The notes below the pieces were generated by a model. It did not search any database, was not told the DNA's origin, and saw only the letters and a list, made by a program, of their open reading frames with translations. Both the position numbers and the translations under genes were made by a program. From Stappia indica (GTDB lineage Bacteria; Pseudomonadota; Alphaproteobacteria; Rhizobiales; Stappiaceae), in contig NZ_MBQE01000001.1 in NCBI RefSeq assembly GCF_001696535.1, positions 62,001 through 126,000 on the forward strand: a stretch of DNA of 64,000 nt, in the 5' to 3' direction. Shown here in pieces: positions 1 to 10,197 of this stretch (position 1 is its first letter; each line of letters starts with the position of its first letter).

Positions 1-1
1 C

Positions 2-1774
2 GACAATGTCGAGGGAGCTGCGGGCGACTACGTGTTGCAGGCGGCCGTCGAAGGACCGGTCTGGCTGCAGGCGGAAGACGTCTCGCGCACGCTTTCGCTG
101 GCCGCCGGCGAGCGGCAGACGCTGCGCATGCCTCTGATGGCAGAAACCGGCACGGGCGATGCGACGCTGACCCTGACGCTGGAAGGGCCGGATGGTTCGG
201 TTGCTGAAAAAGTGTTGTCGCTCGGTGTTCGCGACACGATGCCGCCGCTGACGCGCCGGTCCTTCGTGACGCTGGCCGCCGGTGCCGGCCTGACGCTGGA
301 CGACGGCACGCTGGCCGGCATCGTGCCGGCAAGCGCCAGCGTGAGCGTGGCCGCCGGCGGAGCCGCGCGGATCGATATCCCGGGTCTTCTCGGTGCGCTC
401 GACCGCTATCCTTATGGCTGCACCGAGCAGATGACGAGCCGCGCCCTGCCATTGCTCTATCTCAACGAGCTGGCCGTCGCGAGCGGCCTGAAGACCGACG
501 GCGAGATCCGCGGTCGGATCGAGCAGGCCATTGTGCGGGTGCTGGGCAACCAGAGCTCGAACGGGTCGTTCGGCCTGTGGTCGAGCTTCGGCACACAGGA
601 CACGTGGCTGGATGCCTATGTCACCGACTTCCTGCTGCGTGCCCGCGACCGGGACTACAACATCCCGACCCAGGCGCTGGAATCGGCTCTGGAGAACCTT
701 GAAAACCGCATTGCCTATGCTTCGGACTTCGACGATGGCGGGGAGGGGATCGCCTATGCGCTCTACGTTCTGGCCAGTGCCGGGCGCGCATCGATCGGCG
801 ATCTGCGCTACTACGCAGATGTAAAGCTCAGCGATTTTGGAACGCCGCTCGCCAAATCGCAGATCGCCGCGGCCCTTTCTCTTTACGGCGAGAGCGGACG
901 GGCGGAGCGTGCCTTCGAGACGGCCGTCGGGGAGACCGGACAGCCCGAAAGCACGAGCTATCGCGCCGACTACGGCACGGCCTTGCGCGACTCCGCCGGC
1001 GTGCTGGCCTATGTGACCCGGGCTAGCGCTGACTCCATCGATACGGCCGCCCTGACACGCGATGTCGCGAACCGGCAGGACGCAACGCCCGCTCTGTCGA
1101 CGCAAGACATGGCCTGGCTGCTGGTGGCCGGCCATGAGCTGGAGCAGAAGGCGGAGGCTGCGAGCTTCGCGGTCGACGGGACGGTGGTCAGCGGACGTCT
1201 CGACCGGCGGCTGACTGGCGAGGCCGTCGCCGGACAGCCCATGCGGGTCGAGAACCGGGGCGACAAGCCAGCCGATGTGGTGATCACTGTCAGCGGACGT
1301 CCGGTCGAACCGGAACCGGCCGGCGGAACCGGCTACAGCATTACCCGTGCGCTTTACGACCTCGACGGCAACGAGCTCAGCTCTGATGCGGTGCCGCTCA
1401 ACACCCGCGTTGCGGTCGTATTGACGGTGACGCGCGACCGGCCGGGCAAGGGGCGCATCATGGTGGTCGACCGGCTGCCGGCCGGTCTGGTCATCGACAA
1501 TCCGCGTCTGGTGCGCTCGGGCGATCTCGGTGGTCTCGATTGGCTGTCGACGGTCGACAACACCGACCATGTCGAGTTCCGCGACGACCGCTTCGTCGTC
1601 GCGCTGGACGAGTCCCAGCAGAACATCGACGTCATGACCTTCGCCTATCTGGCGCGGGCGGCGCTGCCGGGCAGCTTCGCCCATCCGCCGGCGACGGTGG
1701 AGGACATGTATCGGCCCGACCTTGCGGCCCGCACCGATACGGGGCGGCTCGAGGTGCTCGGCCCGCTGCGCTGA
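2..1774 (+). CDS. yfhM: Alpha-2-macroglobulin family protein, C-terminal part (5' end outside window)
   Basis: The reading frame is open from base 2, so the gene begins upstream; the 590 residues seen are the C-terminal third of a bacterial alpha-2-macroglobulin. The thioester motif GCTEQ is encoded at 416-430, preceded by YPY, as in family members that trap proteases covalently through the Cys-Gln bond. It is followed by an alpha/alpha-toroid-like helical region and a beta-rich receptor-binding-like tail (about 1200-1770). The product is expected in the periplasm as a lipoprotein, but its signal lies outside the window. It is 26 bases upstream of pbpC on the same strand. Bacterial YfhM and PbpC are commonly paired, and the proposed role is to trap attacking proteases while PbpC repairs peptidoglycan. 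The family call is firm; the role is inferred from the pair. Confidence 0.93.
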   Translation, partial: DNVEGAAGDYVLQAAVEGPVWLQAEDVSRTLSLAAGERQTLRMPLMAETGTGDATLTLTLEGPDGSVAEKVLSLGVRDTMPPLTRRSFVTLAAGAGLTLDDGTLAGIVPASASVSVAAGGAARIDIPGLLGALDRYPYGCTEQMTSRALPLLYLNELAVASGLKTDGEIRGRIEQAIVRVLGNQSSNGSFGLWSSFGTQDTWLDAYVTDFLLRARDRDYNIPTQALESALENLENRIAYASDFDDGGEGIAYALYVLASAGRASIGDLRYYADVKLSDFGTPLAKSQIAAALSLYGESGRAERAFETAVGETGQPESTSYRADYGTALRDSAGVLAYVTRASADSIDTAALTRDVANRQDATPALSTQDMAWLLVAGHELEQKAEAASFAVDGTVVSGRLDRRLTGEAVAGQPMRVENRGDKPADVVITVSGRPVEPEPAGGTGYSITRALYDLDGNELSSDAVPLNTRVAVVLTVTRDRPGKGRIMVVDRLPAGLVIDNPRLVRSGDLGGLDWLSTVDNTDHVEFRDDRFVVALDESQQNIDVMTFAYLARAALPGSFAHPPATVEDMYRPDLAARTDTGRLEVLGPLR

Positions 1775-1800
1775 CGCCGTAACCGGGGAAGGGGCGGCGA

Positions 1801-3903
1801 ATGGCCCGGACAGCACGAGGCAGGCAATTGCGGCGGCTGGCGATCAGCCTGTGCTGCATTGCCGCCCTGTGCGTTCTTGCCATTGGCGCCACCTTGGGTT
1901 TCCAGGTCCTGTCGCTCGGCCGTGAGGATCTGCCCGGTGCCGTGGAGATGTCCCGTTCGGTCAGCGACAGGAACGGCAGGCTTCTTCGCGCTTTCCAGAC
2001 CAGCGACGACCGCTGGCGGATGCCGGTGTCGCCGGATGAGGTGGACCCGCTCTACCTGTCGATGCTGCTGGCCTACGAGGACCGGCGCTTTCGCGACCAT
2101 CACGGTGTCGATCCGCTGGCGATCCTGCGGGCCGGCTGGCAGCTTGCGACCCACGGGCGGATCGTTTCGGGTGCCTCGACCCTGACCATGCAGACCGCCC
2201 GGCTTCTGACGGAAGCCCCGACACGCTCGCCCCTTTCGAAGTGGCGTCAGATCGTGCTGGCCCTGGCGCTTGAGCGCCATCTCGACAAGACGGAGATCCT
2301 GTCGCTCTACCTCGCGCGCGCACCCTTCGGCGGCAATATCGAGGGTGTGCGGGCGGCAAGCCATGCATGGTTCGGCAAGGAGCCGGCACGGCTGACCCCG
2401 GCACAGGCCGCACTGCTGGTGGCCCTGCCGCAATCGCCGGAGGCGCGTCGTCCTGACCGGTTTCCCGAGGCTGCGCGCACAGCCCGCGACCGGGTTCTGC
2501 AGGCCGCAGTGGAGGCGGGGCTGCTTACCTCCGAGGATGTTGTGGCAGCCAGGCGCGAGGCGGTTCCTGCGCGCCGACGGCCGGTGCCGATGCTCGCCCC
2601 GCACGCGACCCGGCAGGCGCTCGCCCGCAACGATGCCACCGATCAACGACTGACCATCGAAGCGGAATTGCAGGCGCGGCTGGAGGCGATGGTGGCGGAG
2701 CGGGCCGGCCGACTCGGCAGCCATGTGTCCGTTGCCTTGATCGTTGCCGACAATGCGAGCGGCGAGATTCTGGCGCGTGTCGGCTCCGCCGAGCTCTTGT
2801 CGCAGGCGCGGCGCGGCCATGTAGACATGAGCGGTGCAATCCGCTCTCCGGGGTCCACGCTGAAGCCGCTGATCTACGGGCTTGCCTTTGAGCAGGGGGT
2901 CGCCCATCCCGACAGCCTGATCGAGGACCGCCCGACGACCGTTGCCGGCTACAGCCCGACCAATTTCGATCTGTCGTTCCAGGGGACTGTCCGTGTTCGC
3001 GAGGCCCTGACCGCCTCGCTGAACGTGCCGGCGGTGACGCTGCTCGATGCGGTCGGCGTGTCGCGCTTCATGTCGCGACTGAAGCGGGCCGGCGCGACGC
3101 CGCGTTTCCCGCAAGGCGAGGCGCCGGGCCTGGCAGCGGCACTCGGCGGTTTCGGCATCTCGCTTCGCGAGCTCGTCGCGCTTTATGCCGGCATCGCGCG
3201 CGGCGGCGTTGCTGTGCCGTTGCACGAGACGTTGGAAACGGGCGCGAACGAAGCCCTGCGCAGTGAGGATCGCCGGTTCCTGTCGGAAATGGCATCCTGG
3301 CGCATCGCCGACATCCTGTCCGAAGTTCCGCCGCCCGATACGGCGAATGGTGCCGGCATCGCCTACAAGACCGGTACGTCCTACGGTTACCGAGATGCTT
3401 GGGCCGTCGGGTTCGACGGGCGCCACACCATCGGGGTCTGGGTCGGCCGCGCCGATGGCACACCGGTGCCGGGGCTTACGGGCTACAAGTCCGCCGCACC
3501 GCTTCTGTTCGATGCCTTCCAGCGGGTGGCTGCCCGCAGGACACCGCTGCCGCAGCCGCCGAAGGAGTTTGACCCGGTCGCGGATGCCGTGCCCGCCCCC
3601 CTGCGCTATGCCCGTACCGTGACGCGTCCCGACGGGATGCACACGCAGAGCGGGCCGGAGATCTTCTATCCGCCGAACGGTGCGACCGTCGACCTTGGGC
3701 TCGGCGAGGGCAGTCAGGCGGCGCTGGTGGTGAAGCTGCGGCGGGGCAAGGCGCCGTTCCTCTGGTTGGCGAACGGGGCGCCCGTTGCCAGCGGTCCTTT
3801 CGCGACATCGCTGGTCTGGCAGCCGGACGGGCCCGGAGCCTCCACCATCTCGGTCATCGATGCGGACGGGAACTCGGCGCGCGTGACGCTGGATCTCAGG
3901 TAA
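1801..3903 (+). CDS. pbpC: Penicillin-binding protein 1C (bifunctional peptidoglycan synthase)
   Basis: This is a 700-residue inner-membrane peptidoglycan glycosyltransferase/transpeptidase. A signal anchor spans about residues 11-36. The GT51 domain shows the catalytic Glu93 in EDRRF, GASTLTMQ at 124-131 and a KTEILSLYL motif near 163. The transpeptidase domain shows SxxK as Ser352-Lys355 (GSTLKP), SxN at 406-408 (SLN) and KTG at 523-525. The last roughly 90 residues form the beta-sandwich BiPBP_C domain that marks the 1C subfamily. All catalytic motifs are intact. The ATG at 1801 follows a GGGGAAGGGG-type ribosome site. The alpha-2-macroglobulin gene lies directly upstream, so the two are probably co-transcribed. 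Confidence 0.96.
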   Translation: MARTARGRQLRRLAISLCCIAALCVLAIGATLGFQVLSLGREDLPGAVEMSRSVSDRNGRLLRAFQTSDDRWRMPVSPDEVDPLYLSMLLAYEDRRFRDHHGVDPLAILRAGWQLATHGRIVSGASTLTMQTARLLTEAPTRSPLSKWRQIVLALALERHLDKTEILSLYLARAPFGGNIEGVRAASHAWFGKEPARLTPAQAALLVALPQSPEARRPDRFPEAARTARDRVLQAAVEAGLLTSEDVVAARREAVPARRRPVPMLAPHATRQALARNDATDQRLTIEAELQARLEAMVAERAGRLGSHVSVALIVADNASGEILARVGSAELLSQARRGHVDMSGAIRSPGSTLKPLIYGLAFEQGVAHPDSLIEDRPTTVAGYSPTNFDLSFQGTVRVREALTASLNVPAVTLLDAVGVSRFMSRLKRAGATPRFPQGEAPGLAAALGGFGISLRELVALYAGIARGGVAVPLHETLETGANEALRSEDRRFLSEMASWRIADILSEVPPPDTANGAGIAYKTGTSYGYRDAWAVGFDGRHTIGVWVGRADGTPVPGLTGYKSAAPLLFDAFQRVAARRTPLPQPPKEFDPVADAVPAPLRYARTVTRPDGMHTQSGPEIFYPPNGATVDLGLGEGSQAALVVKLRRGKAPFLWLANGAPVASGPFATSLVWQPDGPGASTISVIDADGNSARVTLDLR

Positions 3904-3919
3904 GGACAGGCGCGGACAG

Positions 3920-4804
3920 TCAGCGTAAGCGCGACAGGAACCTGGCGATCACGACCTGGGTCTCCGCGTCCCACAACAACGGGGCATGGCCCTCATCGGC
4001 AATCGTGTGCCTTTCGAGGTCCGGACTGCGCTCTTTCATCCTGGAGAAGGTTTCGACACTCAATATGTCCGAATGGGCGCCGCGGATCGCCAGCATTGGG
4101 ACGCGCGAGATCGCATCGAAAACGGGCCAGAGATCGGGCAGCTCCGTCTCCTCGTCGATGACACCCAACGTGTTGGCGAGACGGGCGTCGTAGTCGAGCT
4201 GGATACCGTCCCCGGTTTCCACGTAGAGCTGTCGGGCCAGGCGCAGCCAGCCTTCGGCATCGACACGGGGAAACTGGCTGGCGAGCGCGCCGCGCAGGCG
4301 CTCTGCCGCCTCCTGCCAGTTGGCGGCACGCATGCGGCCACCGATCTCGCCGGAAATTCTCTTCAGGCCGGCGCGTGCGATCTCCGGACCGATATCGTTC
4401 AGGACGAGGCCGGCAACACGATCCGGCGCTCGCCAGGCAAGCAGCATCCCGTGAAGTCCGCCACGCGACGTTCCGACGACAGCGATGCGGCCCAGCGAGA
4501 GGGCGGCGAACCCTGCATCGATGTCCTTTGCCTCGCATTCGATGGAATAGGTGCGCCAGTCCGGATGGCGCCCCGAGCGACCCCGTCCGCGATAGTCCAT
4601 GGCGATGACCCGATGTCCGCAGCCGGTGAGATAGTCGGCGAGCGGCGCGAAGTCGCGCGTGTTGCGAGACAGGCCCGGCAGACACAGCACGTCAATGCCG
4701 GTCGGCTGCCTCGGTTCCCAAAAAGCCGCAGACAGGGTGATCCCGTCATCGGACTGCCATTCGCGATAGCGCGGCTGCATATCGGCCGTGTCTGCTGTAT
4801 CCAT
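3920..4804 (-). CDS. Alpha/beta-fold hydrolase
   Basis: This 294-residue soluble alpha/beta hydrolase has an LPGLSRN oxyanion-side loop near residue 42, the nucleophile elbow GTSRGG with Ser113, a likely acid in GAHSDIL and a catalytic His in EGHAPLL near the C-terminus. The open frame runs further upstream to 5056, but that part has no family similarity and would cover the dapA start. The ATG at 4804 has GGCGGA just upstream and begins just before the conserved core, so I chose it. The gene converges on pbpC (16 bases apart) and is divergent from dapA. The substrate cannot be told; the sequence resembles proline iminopeptidase/lactonase-like hydrolases. Confidence 0.85.
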   Translation of the reverse strand: MDTADTADMQPRYREWQSDDGITLSAAFWEPRQPTGIDVLCLPGLSRNTRDFAPLADYLTGCGHRVIAMDYRGRGRSGRHPDWRTYSIECEAKDIDAGFAALSLGRIAVVGTSRGGLHGMLLAWRAPDRVAGLVLNDIGPEIARAGLKRISGEIGGRMRAANWQEAAERLRGALASQFPRVDAEGWLRLARQLYVETGDGIQLDYDARLANTLGVIDEETELPDLWPVFDAISRVPMLAIRGAHSDILSVETFSRMKERSPDLERHTIADEGHAPLLWDAETQVVIARFLSRLR

Positions 4805-5012
4805 TTCCGCCACCACGTTTTTCGCCAGGACTCGCTGAGTTCGGGAAGATGATAGGCGCCGTGGTGGAGCCGCGGAAAGCGCTTTGTCGGCGAACGTTGC
4901 GGCGGATGCGGTCCCGACACCGGGTCGATGTTGCGTCGGTCCCGTGTGACGACTATTGTGCGCCTCCCGGACGGTCGGTCCGGGCCAAACGCCACACTCC
5001 AAGAGGTCCAGC

Positions 5013-5891
5013 ATGTTCAAGGGATCCATCCCCGCACTCGTCACGCCGTTTCGCAATGGAGCGGTCGACGAGAAAGCGTTTCAGGAGTTTGTGGACTGGC
5101 AGATAAAAGAGGGCAGCCACGGTCTCGTCCCGGTGGGAACCACCGGCGAAAGCCCGACGCTGAGCCATGCGGAGCACAAGCGCGTCATCGAGCTGTGCAT
5201 CGAGGCCGCAGGTGGCCGCGTGCCGGTAATGGCCGGTGCGGGCTCCAACAACACCGTCGAGGCCATCGATTTCGCGACCCATGCCGAGAAGGCGGGTGCG
5301 GATGCGCTGCTGATCGTGACGCCCTATTACAACAAGCCGAACCAGCCCGGCCTGATCGCCCACTACCGTGCGATCGACGCGGCTGTCGGTATCCCCATCT
5401 ACATCTACAACATCCCCGGCCGGTCGGTGATCGACATGCAGCCGGAGACGATGGCGGAGCTGTTCCAGACGTCGCGCAACATCAAGGGCGTGAAGGACGC
5501 AACGGCGAACATGGCGCGTGCCAGCCGCCAGCGCGAGCTGTGCGGGCCGGACTTCGTGCAGCTGTCGGGCGAGGACATCACCGCGCTCGGCTTCAACGCT
5601 CATGGCGGAACGGGCTGCATCTCTGTCACGGCGAACGTCGCGCCGCGGCTATGCTCCCAGTTCCAGGAAGCGATGCTGGCGGGCGATTTCGCCACTGCCC
5701 TGTCGATTCAGGACCGGCTGGCGCCGCTGCACAATGCGCTGTTCATCGAGCCGAACCCGACGGGCGCGAAATATGCCCTGTCGCTCCTCGGCAAGCTCGA
5801 GAATGAACTGCGCCTGCCGCTGGTTCCCGTCTCCGAGACCACCAAGGCCACGATCCGCGATGCGATGACGCACGCGGGCCTGCTCAACTGA
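5013..5891 (+). CDS. dapA: 4-hydroxy-tetrahydrodipicolinate synthase
   Basis: DapA condenses pyruvate with aspartate semialdehyde, the first committed step to diaminopimelate and lysine. The 292 residues match the family length. Lys161 (in GVKDAT) is the Schiff-base lysine, Thr43-Thr44 sit in VGTTGE, and Tyr132 and Arg137 lie in YNIPGR. The ATG at 5013 is preceded by AAGAGG; an upstream in-frame ATG at 4956 adds only unconserved residues. It is followed 52 bases later by smpB on the same strand, the usual dapA-smpB order of rhizobia. Confidence 0.97.
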   Translation: MFKGSIPALVTPFRNGAVDEKAFQEFVDWQIKEGSHGLVPVGTTGESPTLSHAEHKRVIELCIEAAGGRVPVMAGAGSNNTVEAIDFATHAEKAGADALLIVTPYYNKPNQPGLIAHYRAIDAAVGIPIYIYNIPGRSVIDMQPETMAELFQTSRNIKGVKDATANMARASRQRELCGPDFVQLSGEDITALGFNAHGGTGCISVTANVAPRLCSQFQEAMLAGDFATALSIQDRLAPLHNALFIEPNPTGAKYALSLLGKLENELRLPLVPVSETTKATIRDAMTHAGLLN

Positions 5892-5943
5892 CAAGGACGG
5901 CTTGCCGGGCGGTGCTTCGCGCTGCCCGGCGCCGCTAGTGACG

Positions 5944-6423
5944 ATGGCCAGCAAGAGCGCCGCCGACAGTAACCGCAAGCTTATCGCTGACAACCGCAAG
6001 GCCCGGTTCAACTACGAGATCGAGGACACGCTGGAGGCGGGGATCGAGCTCAAGGGAACCGAGGTGAAGGCGCTGCGCGACGGCAAGTCGATGATCGCCG
6101 AATCTTACGCCAGCTTCGAAGGCGGGGAGTTCTGGCTGATCAACTCCTATATCCCGGAATATCTGCAGGCGAACCGGTTCAACCACGAGCCGCGTCGCAA
6201 GCGCAAACTCCTGCTCCACAAGCGGGAGATGGCAAAGCTCGCGCTGGCCGTCGACAAGGACGGCAAGACGATCGTCCCGTTGAAGCTCTACTTCAATGAG
6301 AAGGGGCGGGCGAAGCTGGAGCTGGCGCTTGCCAGAGGCAAGAAGCTGCATGACAAGCGCGAGACCGAGCGCAAGCGCGACTGGAATCGGGAGAAAGCAC
6401 GGTTGTTAAAAACAGCTGGATAA
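5944..6423 (+). CDS. smpB: SsrA-binding protein SmpB
   Basis: SmpB binds tmRNA and delivers it to stalled ribosomes in trans-translation. The 159-residue product has the OB-fold core ([20 protein letters not shown], then [16 protein letters not shown]) and the basic C-terminal tail ([18 protein letters not shown]) that enters the mRNA channel. The start at 5944 (MASKSAAD) fits the family; an upstream in-frame ATG at 5902 would add 14 unconserved residues. The ssrA gene itself was not found in this window. A 6-bp stem (ACAGCT/AGCTGT) overlaps the stop codon but has no clear T-run directly behind it. Confidence 0.96.
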   Translation: MASKSAADSNRKLIADNRKARFNYEIEDTLEAGIELKGTEVKALRDGKSMIAESYASFEGGEFWLINSYIPEYLQANRFNHEPRRKRKLLLHKREMAKLALAVDKDGKTIVPLKLYFNEKGRAKLELALARGKKLHDKRETERKRDWNREKARLLKTAG

Positions 6424-6510
6424 GCTGTGAATTGCTGAAGGCGTGTTTTTATTTTGTTCTTCTGACCTTGCTTGAAGAAATTATGTCAACAGATTCGCAA
6501 ATATGAAGAA

Positions 6511-6948
6511 TTAGCCTTGCAGGATGGTGGCCAGAAGATCCCGTCTTTCGCCCTCGACCGGAACCGGCCGTCTTGTGGATCGATCCACCTGGACATGCAC
6601 GAAACGCCCTTGTGCGCTGGCGGTTTCGCTCTCGTCCGCAAACAGCGCGATCTCGTAGGACACGGATGAGCCACCTAGCCGGCTGACCCGGATGCCGGCA
6701 GTCACCGTGCCTGGAAACGTCAGCTCGGCGAAATAGGCGCACTGCGTCTCGACGACGAGAAACACCGTCTCGGAGTTGCGCGGATCGAGCACGCCTTCCT
6801 CGATCAGCCAGCCGTTTACCGCCGTGTCGAAATAGCTCAGATACTCGACATTGTTGACGTGGCCGTAGATGTCGACATCCATCCAGCGCGTTGGGATTTC
6901 CCGGAAGAGCTGGAAGTCGTTGCGGGTCAGCGGTACGGCACGGGGCAT
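6511..6948 (-). CDS. Acyl-CoA thioesterase, hotdog fold (4HBT/YbgC type)
   Basis: This 145-residue single hotdog-domain protein carries the family signature around residues 21-40: RWMDVDIYGHVNN, with the acidic residue and the GHVNN turn that hold the thioester. It probably hydrolyses short- or medium-chain or aromatic acyl-CoA; the substrate cannot be told from sequence. It lies 21 bases downstream of parC on the same strand, so it may be read from the parC transcript. It converges on smpB. Confidence 0.88.
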   Translation of the reverse strand: MPRAVPLTRNDFQLFREIPTRWMDVDIYGHVNNVEYLSYFDTAVNGWLIEEGVLDPRNSETVFLVVETQCAYFAELTFPGTVTAGIRVSRLGGSSVSYEIALFADESETASAQGRFVHVQVDRSTRRPVPVEGERRDLLATILQG

Positions 6949-6969
6949 TCTGATCGCTCCTCGGAAACT

Positions 6970-9219
6970 TCAGAGCGTCCGGCGCCCGAACGTATTCGTG
7001 CGCGGGAAGCCGTTGGGCGGCAGGCGCCCGGCCTGCGCCCGGTCGCCGCGCCAGTCCGTCAATTCTTCCATCTTGCGGTTGAAGCTGCGCCCGGACGAGT
7101 CGACCCAGGAGAGGCCTTCCTCGGACTTGAACACCGTCACGTCGGAGACGCCGCCATCGCGGTAACGCTGCAGCCGCACACCGCGTCCGCGCGACATTTC
7201 CGCAACCTGCGCAAGCGGGAAGACGAGCAGCTTCCTGTTGCGCCCGATGATCGCCACCTGATCGCCCTCGGCGGCAACGCAAAGCCGTGCTTCCGTCGGC
7301 ATCGTGACGTTGAGGACCTGCTTGCCCTTGCGCGTGTTGGCGATGACGTCGGCTTCGTTGACCACGAAGCCGCGCGCCTCGTCGGAGACGACGAGAAGCT
7401 TGCGGTCGCCGCGATAGACGAACACGTCGACGACGTCCTGCCCTTCCTCCATGTCGACCATCAGGCGGATCGGTTCGCCGTGGCCGCGCCCCCCCGGCAG
7501 CTTGTCGGCGCCGAGGGTGAAGAACTTGCCGCCCGTCGTGAAGACGAGAAGCTTGTCCGTGGTCTCTGCCAGGAGGTGCAGCTTCAGGCTGTCGTCCTGC
7601 TTGAAGGACAGGGACGACAGGTCGCTCTGGTGCCCCTTGAGCGCGCGGATCCAGCCCTTTTGCGAGATGACGACGGTGATCGGCTCCTTCTCGATCATCG
7701 CCTGGTGGATGTCCGTCAGATCGTGTTCGGGAGCGTCGCCGAAGGTCGTGCGGCGCTTGCCGAGCGGCGTCTCGGGGCCGTAGGCCTTCGCCATTTCGGC
7801 GATCTGCTTGCCGATTTTCGTCCACTGTCGCGCCTCGGAGCCGAGCAGCGTCAACAGCTCGTCGCGCTCCGCCGTGAGCTTGTCGTGCTCCTTGCGGATC
7901 TCGATTTCCTCGAGCTTGCGCAGAGAGCGCAGGCGCATGTTGAGGATGGCTTCCGCCTGGACGTCCGTCAGGTCGAACGCGGCCTTCAGCGAGGCCTTGG
8001 CATCGTCCTCCTCGCGGATGATGCGGATCACCTCGTCGAGATTGAGATAGGCGATCAGATAGCCGCCCAGCACTTCCAGCCGGTGCTCGATCTGGGCCAG
8101 CCGGTGCTGCGAGCGCCGCACCAGAACGTCCTTGCGGTGGTCGAGCCATTCCTGCAGGGCCTGCTTGATCCCCATGACCATGGGAATGCGACCGCCGGAC
8201 AGGACGTTCATGTTGAGCGAGAAGCGGCTCTCCAGGTCGGTCAGCTTGAACAGCGACTCCATCAGGAGTGCCGCATCGACGTTCTTGCTGCGCGGGACGA
8301 GGACAAGGCGGACATCCTCGGCGGACTCGTCGCGTACGTCGTCCAGCAGCGGCAGCTTGCGGGCCTGCAGCAGCTCCGCGATCTTTTCGATCAGCCGCGA
8401 TTTCTGGACCTGATAGGGTATCTCCGTGACCACGACCTGCCATGTGCCGCGGCCGAGATCCTCGACCTCCCAGCGGGCGCGCACGCGGAAGCCACCGCGG
8501 CCGGTCTCGTAGGCCTCCAGGTAGGCGGCATCGCTCTTCACCAGAATGCCGCCGGTCGGGAAGTCCGGCCCCTGGACGAACTGCAGCAACTCCGCGGTCG
8601 AGGCGCCGGGTGTCTTGATCAGATGCTGCGCGGCAGCGCAAAGCTCGCCGATATTGTGCGGCGGAATCGAGGTCGCCATGCCGACGGCAATACCGGCTGC
8701 GCCATTGGCCAGCAGGTTGGGAAATCCGCCCGGCAGGACGATGGGCTCCTTGTCGAGCCCGTCATAGGTCTCGCGGAAGTCGACCGCATCCTCGTCCAGC
8801 CCGTCGAGGGTGCGCACGGCGATGTCGGTGAGGCGCGCTTCGGTGTAGCGCATGGCCGCCGCGCTATCGCCGTCGATATTGCCGAAGTTGCCCTGGCCGT
8901 CGACCATCGGATAGCGAACGGCAAAATCCTGAGCCAGGCGGACCAGCGCGTCGTAGATCGCCTGGTCGCCATGCGGGTGGTACTTACCCATCACGTCGCC
9001 GACGACGCGGGCGCACTTCTTGAAGCCCGCATTCGGATCGAGCTTGAGCAGCCGCATCGCGTAGAGAAGCCGGCGGTGGACCGGCTTCAGCCCGTCACGC
9101 ACATCCGGCAGCGCACGATGGGTGATGGTCGACAGCGCGTAGGAGAGGTAGCGCTCCTCGAGCGCCGAGCGAAGGTCGACAGGCTCAATGCCACCTGGCG
9201 GAATCAGGTCTTTTCCCAT
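6970..9219 (-). CDS. parC: DNA topoisomerase IV subunit A
   Basis: ParC is the breakage-reunion subunit of topoisomerase IV, which decatenates daughter chromosomes. In the 749-residue product the catalytic tyrosine is Tyr125 ([10 protein letters not shown]), and the winged-helix region is conserved around [19 protein letters not shown]. It is ParC rather than GyrA because the C-terminal beta-propeller is short and lacks a clear GyrA box. The residue matching E. coli Ser80 in the quinolone-resistance region is Gln86, and Asp90 matches Glu84. It stands next to recO and era, as in other rhizobia. Confidence 0.95.
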   Translation of the reverse strand: MGKDLIPPGGIEPVDLRSALEERYLSYALSTITHRALPDVRDGLKPVHRRLLYAMRLLKLDPNAGFKKCARVVGDVMGKYHPHGDQAIYDALVRLAQDFAVRYPMVDGQGNFGNIDGDSAAAMRYTEARLTDIAVRTLDGLDEDAVDFRETYDGLDKEPIVLPGGFPNLLANGAAGIAVGMATSIPPHNIGELCAAAQHLIKTPGASTAELLQFVQGPDFPTGGILVKSDAAYLEAYETGRGGFRVRARWEVEDLGRGTWQVVVTEIPYQVQKSRLIEKIAELLQARKLPLLDDVRDESAEDVRLVLVPRSKNVDAALLMESLFKLTDLESRFSLNMNVLSGGRIPMVMGIKQALQEWLDHRKDVLVRRSQHRLAQIEHRLEVLGGYLIAYLNLDEVIRIIREEDDAKASLKAAFDLTDVQAEAILNMRLRSLRKLEEIEIRKEHDKLTAERDELLTLLGSEARQWTKIGKQIAEMAKAYGPETPLGKRRTTFGDAPEHDLTDIHQAMIEKEPITVVISQKGWIRALKGHQSDLSSLSFKQDDSLKLHLLAETTDKLLVFTTGGKFFTLGADKLPGGRGHGEPIRLMVDMEEGQDVVDVFVYRGDRKLLVVSDEARGFVVNEADVIANTRKGKQVLNVTMPTEARLCVAAEGDQVAIIGRNRKLLVFPLAQVAEMSRGRGVRLQRYRDGGVSDVTVFKSEEGLSWVDSSGRSFNRKMEELTDWRGDRAQAGRLPPNGFPRTNTFGRRTL

Positions 9220-9282
9220 GTTTCATTCGCTACAGGCATTCGCCGCCCGAAGCAATGCGCGAGGCGCCGCCGATGGCGGTTT

Positions 9283-10065
9283 TCAGCCGCTTTCCGCCTC
9301 TTGAAGGTGGCGCCGGATTGCCTCCACGAACCCGTCTCGCGCAGGCGACATCTGAAGCAGGCGCGGGGCGAGAACGTGCCGGTCGAGAAAGTAGCCGGTG
9401 AGGCGGAAGGCATCCTCCAGCGCCTGTCGATCCGGAAGCCGTCCTGAAAGCTCGGAAGGCATGCCGTCCACGCGCGAGGGGGAGGCTTCTGGTGCAAGAA
9501 ATGGCGGCAGGGGCAGCAGGCGAGGGGCATAGGGAAGCCCCGCCTCGCGGCAGACCGCGCGTCCCGATTTCGGGGACACGTAGATCAGGTCGTCGCAGCG
9601 TCCCGTTGCCGCGCATTCCGTCAGGTCCAGCCCGAAGCCGAGTTCGGCAAGGACCTGCAGCTCGAAATGCACCATCAGCGCGCCGGCGACCAGTGGCTCG
9701 TGCAGATGGGCGATGATCGCCTCGAGCCCGTCGTGAAGCTGCGGATGCGGATCGCGCTCGGGAAGGAAGTGCAGCAGGGCCGCAAGCGCCTGGATGCCGT
9801 AGACGCCGGTCGAGCTGGTCATCAGCTGGGCGGCGCGTAGCTCCAGCGGCTCGATGGCATAGAGGCCGAGGTGATCGTCGAGACGGGCCCGCCAGACGAG
9901 GCCGACGCGGTTTCCCGGTTGCAGCGCTGCCTGCATGCGCCGGCTGCGCCCGCCGCGTACGAGGCCCAGATGCCGGCCGCGCTCGCGCGTCATCGCTTCG
10001 AGGATCAGGCTGCTTTCGCCGTGTTTCCTCGTCGCCAGGATGATGCCGTCAGCGCTCCATTCCAT
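9283..10065 (-). CDS. recO: DNA repair protein RecO
   Basis: RecO loads RecA together with RecR in the RecFOR gap-repair pathway. The 260-residue protein starts with the OB-fold motif ([20 protein letters not shown]) and has the Cys cluster (ECAATGRC, then GRAVC) of the zinc-binding helical domain near residues 160-185. The frame is open upstream to 10146, but the ATG at 10065 coincides with the conserved N-terminus, so it was chosen. Usually recO directly follows era; here an AT-rich gene separates them. Confidence 0.94.
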   Translation of the reverse strand: MEWSADGIILATRKHGESSLILEAMTRERGRHLGLVRGGRSRRMQAALQPGNRVGLVWRARLDDHLGLYAIEPLELRAAQLMTSSTGVYGIQALAALLHFLPERDPHPQLHDGLEAIIAHLHEPLVAGALMVHFELQVLAELGFGLDLTECAATGRCDDLIYVSPKSGRAVCREAGLPYAPRLLPLPPFLAPEASPSRVDGMPSELSGRLPDRQALEDAFRLTGYFLDRHVLAPRLLQMSPARDGFVEAIRRHLQEAESG

Positions 10066-10197
10066 CTCTGTTGCGGTTCTCGTTGCCGGGGGGCGGGGAC
10101 AGGAGAAAGGACTACCCGAGACAAACGGGTGATGCAAAGACGGCAAACCGGCAGCGCCGCGAGCGATGCCGACCGGTAGAGGGTATTGCTCGGGTTC

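Noticed and set aside
1645-3642. Minus-strand open frame of 665 residues under pbpC
   Set aside because: Fully antisense to a complete pbpC with all catalytic motifs; rich in Arg, Gly and His as in GC shadow frames.
6859-9447. Plus-strand open frame of 862 residues under parC
   Set aside because: Antisense to parC; no recognisable domain and no ribosome site.
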